A stretch of 64,000 nucleotides of DNA from Exserohilum rostratum (taxonomy: Eukaryota > Ascomycota > Dothideomycetes > Pleosporales > Pleosporaceae): assembly GCA_026367775.1 (NCBI GenBank), contig CP111166.1:62001-126000 (forward strand), read 5' to 3'. Shown in pieces: positions 57,797-64,000 of this stretch; the stretch's first letter is position 1; each line of letters starts with the position of its first letter. Under the pieces are notes generated by a model, which saw only the letters and a program-made list of their open reading frames with translations, searched no databases and was not told where the DNA came from. The position numbers were made by a program, and so were the translations under genes.

Positions 57797-60308
57797 TTAC
57801 TTTGTAACCTCAACAACCAGAATTGCAGGGCAACCTCTTTGCAGCTGTATCTGTTCCTCCACCAACCGAAATACATAATCCAACTTGTCTAGTGGAAAGG
57901 GTGACGAAATCGAAACTCGTGCCAAGAACCCAAGCGCAGACCCCAGGCGATGTAGAACTGCGATACCATCCGGGAAAAGGTCCACTGAGATTGAAACAAC
58001 ACAAAAGGCAGAGATAATAGCGCCCATCATTGCCCTAGAGTCACATATCAGTAAGTTGAACGAGAGCTTCAATTCGTTTTAGCTCGGGAAGTTCTTCGAA
58101 CCTGTCTATAGCCGCCTGTGATGGATCCACATCAACAGCAAGCTCCTCGAGCACTCGAAGCGCAGCCGTGGCTATAGCTCTGATGCTATCTTCGTACAAA
58201 TCCTGACAGGTCTCGCTTTTCAACATGCGGCGATGCATACTAAGCAGGAGTTCATAGTATTGAAGATGGACTGCCTGACGTCTTGGTTGCGTAGTCGTTG
58301 AGACAGTGTTTATTGCATCTGCGTACCACTCATTGATGAGTGTTTTTGATCTCTCAATGGCTACAGCTAGCTCTGGGCCATTCAACGATGCTGCTTTTCG
58401 GCTGTGAAGATAGGAGGAAACGTGTGATATCACCATTGCAAACCGAAGCGCTATGCTGGTGGTGTCTCCTAAAGATCTGTCCAAGTTGGATGCGCTAATT
58501 GGAGGCTGGTGGTGAATGAAATCATCGTTCAAAAACTGTATTCGGGTTTTGTCAGCATAAGAAAGCCTTGATAGTTAGGGTGGGGCTTTTCGACCACAGA
58601 CCGATAATTGCCCGAGCCTCCAGCGGTAAGGTTTCTCCATCGCATATAAATGCCAAAAACAAAGATAGCAGCTTCTCTTATCTGTATTCTCAGTTACTGC
58701 CATCCCGAAAGCTTCTGTTGATACAAGATTGATGCGCTGGGCAAAAGCCACAGCGTCTTGCATCAACAAATCTGTGTCGCTTGGATCTATATATCGCGAG
58801 CTCTCGACCTGGTGGAATGATTTGTAAGCGTCCTTATATCGAGTCATGGGCTGCTGGTTTCCTACCATGATCACCAAAGCCTTGTGTTAACTGTAAGTTG
58901 AAGAAGCAAAAAGATTGTGGATCTATCACGCACCTTGAACATCAAGAAAGACCCTCCAATGCGGCGCCATTTGCTTGCTTCAACTTTGGCCTTCTCATAG
59001 TGCAGGGCTGCGAGATTGTGATCAACGCGATTGGACATGCTTTGCAGTGAAAATCGCCCAGTAAAAGCCAAGGCTATCAAAGAGTGAACCATGCAAGACT
59101 TTGCAGGGTGTTGTATGCCTTGCACCATAATCTCATCGAAAAGTTCCGCGAACTCTGCTTCCTCCACCAGCCCCTGTGCGCTAAAGCAGTAGTTAGCATG
59201 AGACTCCATGGTGGGGGGATTTTACTTACAGGTTGTTATTGACAATAGCCGCTGGAGTTTGAATAAGTATTCTTGTATTTATTGGGGTATTCGGGTTGGG
59301 TCTTACTTCGCGTCAAATCTTTAAGCGATTCAATGCTTGCATCCTGGCATGTAGTCTGTGTTCTGTTGTAACTCTGTGTATCAACATGATCCACCAACTC
59401 CATAAGGATTGATTTTATTTTTTTACTATTAACGACATGCAACTGGGCCGTGGTGATCAAGGCTCTTGTGATAGTGAGAACTTGCAACGAGGGCCTCACA
59501 GGCGGAGAAACTTCCAGATCCCACGTCTCGCTGCTAGCATCTGCATCTATGGACTCAAGGGGTGCACCTTCTCTAGTGTATGTGACGGATCCCTGGAGAA
59601 TATCAGAATATAGCCTAGAGATGTCTTTGATGCTCACATAGCTTGCAGCGCTTGGCAGTGGGACTGTGGGATCAGATAGTATAGACCCTTCCGAGGCATG
59701 TTCCGAGGCATGCATCAAAGAGCTCGGGGTGTCTGATATTGTGGAGTCTGGGCATGAAAAACTGTCCCAAAGCTCCTTAGACCATTCTGTGAGCTGCTTA
59801 TCAAGGTCGTCAGTTGTTGCTGCTGCTCCATGTATATACTCGGAACTGTCTGGCGGTGGGTGAAGGCCCGTGATAGTTGAAGATGGTGCCCGGATTTCAC
59901 AACAGGCTTTTGCCTGAAGGGCCGTTGGAATACTGTAAAGCGATCTACTGGTTCGGGCTGGAGAGTTTGTAGGAGGCCTTCCACGCTTCCGTGAAGGCAA
60001 ATAACGACAGGACGCACCGATTACCTGTGGCCGGTACAAGAGCTTAGAAAATTGCGTATACAGTGACATGAGGTGAATACCTGGCATTTCTGGCAATTTG
60101 GATAGCCACCATCGCCTATCCAATATTAGATCAATAACATTCCCCACAAGCACAATGCTTGCGCCAGTTTGGTGCCAAATCACGTACATCGGGTCTTCTT
60201 GAGCCTGCAGTTCTCACACGCACCAGGTCTTCTTTTATATATAACCTCGTTGGAGTGAATAAGACTAGCAGCAGCATAGTCGTAAGAGTGTTGGCAATGA
60301 ATCTGCAT
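57797..60308 (-). CDS. Zn(II)2Cys6 transcription factor with fungal_trans domain
   Basis: Eight exons (60308-60188, 60115-60081, 60024-59307, 59251-59230, 59180-58934, 58880-58602, 58535-58102, 58034-57797) give 697 residues. The zinc cluster spans three exons: C31-x2-C34-x6-C41-x6-C48-x2-C51-x6-C58 ('CENCRLKKTRC', 'CQKC'). It is followed by a basic 'SRKRGRPP' linker. The middle homology region includes 'FAQRINLVSTEAFG' and 'CFWHLYAMEKPYRWRLGQLS'. The last exon ('ALGFLARVSISSPFPLDKL') is reached by a 67 bp intron with a good branch site; stopping instead at the TGA near 58049 would lose it. The 22 bp fourth exon is inferred. It is a nuclear regulator, placed next to the UstYa-like genes it may control. 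Confidence 0.85.
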
Positions 60309-61229
60309 TTTGTGAAGATCAATAGCGGTAGAGAGCGTTGAGTGCGTAAGAAGAAAGAGCCACTGGACCTTGGCATGAACTCTTTAGAGGCCTGAGACTA
60401 TATACAATTCCAACAAACTCGGAGTTGTAATCAGATCTTGTTCATTCTTCAATAAGCGCGGGATACCTACTATGGAAGTCCCAGAGTGACCTATCTTGAC
60501 AGTGTTGAAGGGATTCATAGTCTTCGCGCAACCCCTGAACAGGGGCACCTACTGATCTACTAGCCGCAATGGCAGAGCGTAGCCAGGGTGCAAGTGAAGC
60601 GGAAGCAGTGATGGAGCAAACCCGTATCCGGGTACAACCAGGAGAGCACCATAGCCTATTCAGCCTTAAACAAACCGACAACGAAGTTGTTTGGTGTACT
60701 TGGCGACCAAAAACACCGCGGTCCTGCCCCACTCCGGACATTTCTGCTGATGCTTTTGCTAGTAAACACCCCAACACGAATGGGTTGTGAAGAACAGACG
60801 GTGAAAGGATTTTCGATTGGAATATGATGGTCTGACAGCTGAGGGACAGGGTGGCCGGTCTTATTATTCTTCGCATTATGTAAGGCCAAGGATGTTGGTC
60901 TGTAATCAGCTCTACAACAAGCTTTCTCTATTGATCTTCCAAGACCGATGCATGTCTAGTGCTATACATGTATCGATTAAGGTTTCGCTACGGTTGCATT
61001 TCTCGTATATATCTATACATAGAAGCATGGGCAGGAGTAGGGTCAAGAAAACTGATATAAGACCTAAAGCTACCCCTACCAGTAAAACCGAAAGGTGGCC
61101 ACCCTGTAAGCACGCAAGCCTCAAATGTACATGGTTTGTTTTCTTCCCCCTTTTTGGCTCTCATACCTTCCCCTCTTTCGCGCTCTGCGCTTCGTTCTAT
61201 ATCTCTACTTTGTTCTACCTGAGGCCTTC
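60309..61229. other. Intergenic region, no convincing gene
   Basis: 0.92 kb upstream of the second regulator and downstream of the UstYa-like gene. A 144-codon minus-strand frame (60442-60876) overlaps other frames, lacks repeats or a signal peptide, and is not a recognisable precursor peptide. Confidence 0.5.
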
Positions 61230-62265
61230 TTACATACTACTACCTGTCTCTAGGAGCTTAGGGCTGTTCGTACTACTATTGTAACGCTGCCGTGTATACT
61301 CTCTTATCTTATCCCAATTTCGACACACGTGCGGCTGAGCTGCATCTGAATACTGTTTATCGATCGTCGGACGATAGAGTGACGGTGTGATGCTAGCAAC
61401 ACTAGAGCACTGCAAGAGTTGTCTGATGTGGTTGATACAATGCCCTATGATGAATTAGCGTAAATCATTAATCGAATAAAAGTATAGATAGCACATACAG
61501 TCGTGTTCCTTTCCATGCACAAATGTTCGCGGATAATAGTCAGGATTAAGTGCTCTTCGTATTTGGTTCTGCACTATCATCAGCACTCAAATTTTTCTAC
61601 AGAAACTTCCCTCAGGTATTCTCACCAGACAATGTAAACCATGAAAGACGTCAAACCTGAATCATGATTAGTTCATGCTCATCCAGTACTTGGAATGCCC
61701 TTCCATACCCTCCAAGAAAGCCGCCTGTTTTTGGATCACGATAATCGTTATACTGGTCTCCCCAAAGCCTTCGTGCTTCGGCCTCTGAGATATCGAAATA
61801 TCTTCCATGCAGAAGCTCACCCCAGGCATCGTCTATCTCCCTGGATGGGTTACCCACATAGATTCTTGCTCGTGGATCGAATTGGAAAACTTGTGTCCCG
61901 TTCCGCAGGAAAAAATGGTTAACATTAAACTTCCGAACTTCGAGTGAGATTATATTAGTTGGTACTACCTGTAAAGTTAGAACAAATGAAACTTCGCAGA
62001 TACGGAGATACAAACATAAGAGCTCCGTATTAAATCCTGTCTGATAGGTTCCAAGTGGAGAAACCTGAGTATTGGCGCAATCCCGCGATGTAAAAACACT
62101 AGAAGACATACTATTGCCAATGACAACTCCCAGAAATAAAAGAACAGAGGTTATCAGAATCCTGGCAAGAAAGACTTTCCGTTGCACAAATTTGGAATGC
62201 GAAGTTTGTTGGGTTACGCATGCAGGGAAATCGGTCTGGGGGACAACATTGTAGTTGTGATTCAT
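61230..62265 (-). CDS. UstYa-like (DUF3328) oxidase-family protein
   Basis: Five exons (62265-62016, 61964-61709, 61656-61626, 61568-61499, 61444-61230) give 273 residues. One N-terminal transmembrane helix ('ILITSVLLFLGVVIG') is followed by the conserved body: 'YQTGFNTEL', 'YVGNPSREIDDAWGELL', 'GRYFDISEAEARRLWGD'. Both hallmark HxxHC motifs are present: H174-x2-H177-C178 ('FHGLHCL') and H201-x2-H204-C205 ('HDWHC'). The motifs only appear after removing introns that interrupt each of them. UstYa-family proteins catalyse oxidative cyclisation or modification in dikaritin RiPP pathways (ustiloxin, phomopsin, asperipin) and act in some other clusters. The intron at 61965-62015 is a multiple of three and is inferred from the family's spacing. 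Intact. Confidence 0.88.
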
Positions 62266-62504
62266 ATTTGGAAGTGTAAAGGGATTATTAGGAATTTTAA
62301 TAAGTGGTTGAGTAGGAAACCTACACAGTCTTATACCTGAGGGTTCTGTTCTCGAGAATTGCAACAATATGATGTTTAGAACCGGCAATTCATTGATACA
62401 GGAATGCTATCCACGTCAGCCGGATTTTAGAAGAAAAAAGAGTTTGAAACGAACCAATAACCGGGGCTGATCGGGATGCAAAAACTTACCAGCTCCTCGT
62501 TAGT

Positions 62505-62520
62505 GCGGCAGGTTTGCCGC
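62505..62520. promoter_or_regulatory. Inverted repeat GCGGCA-N4-TGCCGC
   Basis: Perfect 6 bp arms around 4 bp in the promoter of the UstYa-like gene, 240 bp upstream of its start. The inverted CGG triplets could be a Zn2Cys6 site. Only one copy seen. Confidence 0.35.
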
Positions 62521-62598
62521 GATAAAGGAACGTAGCCGGTACATGCTGACCAGGCTAGAGCATACGCTATGTGATTATCATACTCGGTCCGTGTCACG

Positions 62599-62626
62599 CG
62601 GCTCTATTAGAGGGGCTAATGAGCCG
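62599..62626. repeat. Hairpin-forming inverted repeat
   Basis: CGGCTC-T-ATTAG, a 5 bp loop, then CTAAT-GAGCCG: 11 paired positions with one bulged base. Function unknown; regulatory site or chance. Confidence 0.45.
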
Positions 62627-63792
62627 GTGTAGCTTCTTAGCTACCTTACAGCATCCAACTGGAATTACTACGTAAATCCAGTGGTCAGCCATGCAAGCAA
62701 GACTCAGCTGATCCATACAACTTCAATTTCCATGCATAAGTTTTCATCGACCAGTCTCGGGCAGAATCGATGAATATTTTGGATAAAACGAAGTTCGATC
62801 ACTTGAAAAGGGCCGAGTCTGACTAGTTAGTGCTTGAAATACACTGAGCAAGTCGTATCCAACACATATATTGTTGCAAACAGCTCCAAGATGCAGATCA
62901 CGGCATATACGATGCGATCAATATTCAGTTCTTCTTCTTCTAATGACGCCTCATCTCTGTTAACAAATGTCGCTCACCTCAACAGAGGTATGAGAGCAGA
63001 TTTGCTTCCACCACTTGATTGTGAACCTTGAATTTCAAATGGGAGCGTTCACACCAAATTTGCTCTTTCAGAATAGGGCGTTTTCTCCATATTATATCGT
63101 AGACTTCTGTCGCAAGTAGTTATTATAGTAGAGACGGTCTCACAGATACACGAGGAGCGGAGTGGCCTCTGCTGCTTCGCCAGAAGGCTTGGTTTGTCTG
63201 TTGGTTGTGATTCTTTGAGCTCGAAGAGCAGATGAGCATCACTAGTAACATTACCTGTTGGTCGTTTGGAGAGTTACCGTGTGTGGAAAGGGGTTGATGT
63301 GCTGACTCCGTAAGACCAGAAATGTGTCAACCTGCTGACATGCGCTCACTTCAGCAATTACAGCGGTGGCAACTGAGAAAGTTGTAGACCAAAATCAACC
63401 TGGAGCAGGTAAATGGAGCTAATCACTAGGTTCCCCAGAAGTAAGACATCCATATCACAGTGATAAGCCGGAGTTTTCTAATATTATTCCGAGCTTAGTT
63501 GCTTCGCGTGACTTATATCTTGCCTAGACCGGGAGACAAGGGTATGATGACAGGGTCTACTGGAATAATTCCACATCCAGCAAACCACATGCCAAGACGC
63601 AGATCTTGTTGACTTTCTCCTTTTTTTAGTGATTGTGATCTAACAAGGTCATCCATAGAAAGATTCTAGACGCACCGGAAAATGAACTGACCGTTATCGG
63701 ACGCTGTCAGTCACCCTTCATCTAGTCCACGTCCTGCATTTTTTCGTTACCCCGCAACTCTACACAGCCTCCACCACTATCGAAGTTTTACA

Positions 63793-64000
63793 ATGATCTC
63801 CACTTCATTCGCAAATAATGGGGACAACGAAGCGCTTTTGAAGACACCAAAGATCAGATGGTGGATTTCTGACCGACCTTTGGTGGCATTGATTTCCCTA
63901 CTTCTGGCATTTATCTGTGGTGCAATTATTGGTTTCACGTATAATTTCGCTGTGTACCGCTACAGATGTCAGACAGTCAAGGAAAGTCAACTCGGAACAT
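63793..64000 (+). CDS. UstYa-like (DUF3328) protein, N-terminal part, cut by window end
   Basis: The first 69 codons are open to the window edge. A short charged N terminus ('NNGDNEALLKTPKIRWW') is followed by a single transmembrane helix ('LVALISLLLAFICGAIIGF') and a short linker, which is the layout of UstYa-family N termini. The HxxHC motifs would lie beyond the window, so the family call is inference from topology and from the divergent UstYa-like neighbour. Confidence 0.5.
   Translation, partial: MISTSFANNGDNEALLKTPKIRWWISDRPLVALISLLLAFICGAIIGFTYNFAVYRYRCQTVKESQLGT

Larger units (their letters stand above)
62266..63792. other. Divergent promoter region between two UstYa-like genes
   Basis: 1.5 kb with no supported gene. 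A plus-strand frame at 62834-63031 has no signal peptide or repeated core, so it is not an obvious RiPP precursor. It contains the inverted repeats listed separately. Confidence 0.5.

Noticed and set aside
60442..60876. 144-codon minus-strand frame as a possible RiPP precursor near the UstYa-like gene
   Set aside because: No signal peptide, no repeated core and no Lys-Arg cleavage pattern.
62834..63031. 65-codon plus-strand frame between the UstYa-like genes as a precursor peptide
   Set aside because: No secretion signal and no tandem core repeats.
1..64000. tRNA, rRNA or CRISPR features
   Set aside because: None recognised; CRISPR is not expected in a fungal nuclear genome.

Overview
The window is nuclear DNA from a filamentous ascomycete (Pezizomycotina). 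The evidence is genes split by 44-150 bp spliceosomal introns, Zn2Cys6 regulators, a fungal NLR and UstYa-type proteins, next to AT-rich repeats mutated in the style of repeat-induced point mutation (RIP). I cannot place the genus. All gene models below were spliced by hand from frame, splice signals and family knowledge. Each complete model closes to an intact reading frame, but none is supported by transcripts.

Layout. 1-15.3 kb is RIP-degraded repeat DNA. It holds a minus-strand Ty3/Gypsy relic, a second gag zinc-knuckle relic, and a younger complete-length Ty1/Copia element (9123-14956) with 221 bp LTRs and a GAGTA target duplication. 15.4-38.3 kb is a dense biosynthetic gene cluster: a GliT-like FAD disulfide oxidoreductase, five cytochrome P450s, an MFS exporter, an HMT1-type ABC half-transporter, an O-methyltransferase, a class I terpene cyclase and a DMATS-type aromatic prenyltransferase. 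A Zn2Cys6 regulator follows at 39.7-41.1 kb, set between AT-rich blocks at about 38.35-39.35 and 42.55-43.93 kb. 43.9-57.4 kb carries ordinary or accessory genes: phosphoinositide phospholipase C, an NB-ARC/TPR NLR, an unknown membrane-anchored protein, dipeptidyl peptidase III and a cutinase-family esterase. 57.8-64 kb holds a second Zn2Cys6 regulator and two UstYa-like (DUF3328) genes. The second UstYa gene runs off the right edge, so a second cluster, possibly of the dikaritin RiPP type, probably starts here.

How the genes work together. The 15.4-38.3 kb cluster looks like one regulon. A palindrome TCGG-N3-CCGA occurs in the upstream region of every divergent or single promoter from the oxidoreductase to the last P450; the P450/terpene cyclase promoter has a tandem array of a degenerate form. 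I did not see the exact motif elsewhere in the window. The N3-spaced inverted CGG triplets suit a dimeric Zn2Cys6 factor, and the only such gene beside the cluster is the one at 39.7-41.1 kb. No PKS or NRPS is present. The backbone must therefore come from the terpene cyclase, with the DMATS enzyme acting on an aromatic acceptor, followed by five P450 oxidations, O-methylation and export. The product cannot be named from sequence. This terpene cyclase + DMATS combination with a GliT-like enzyme is the best candidate here for an undescribed pathway.
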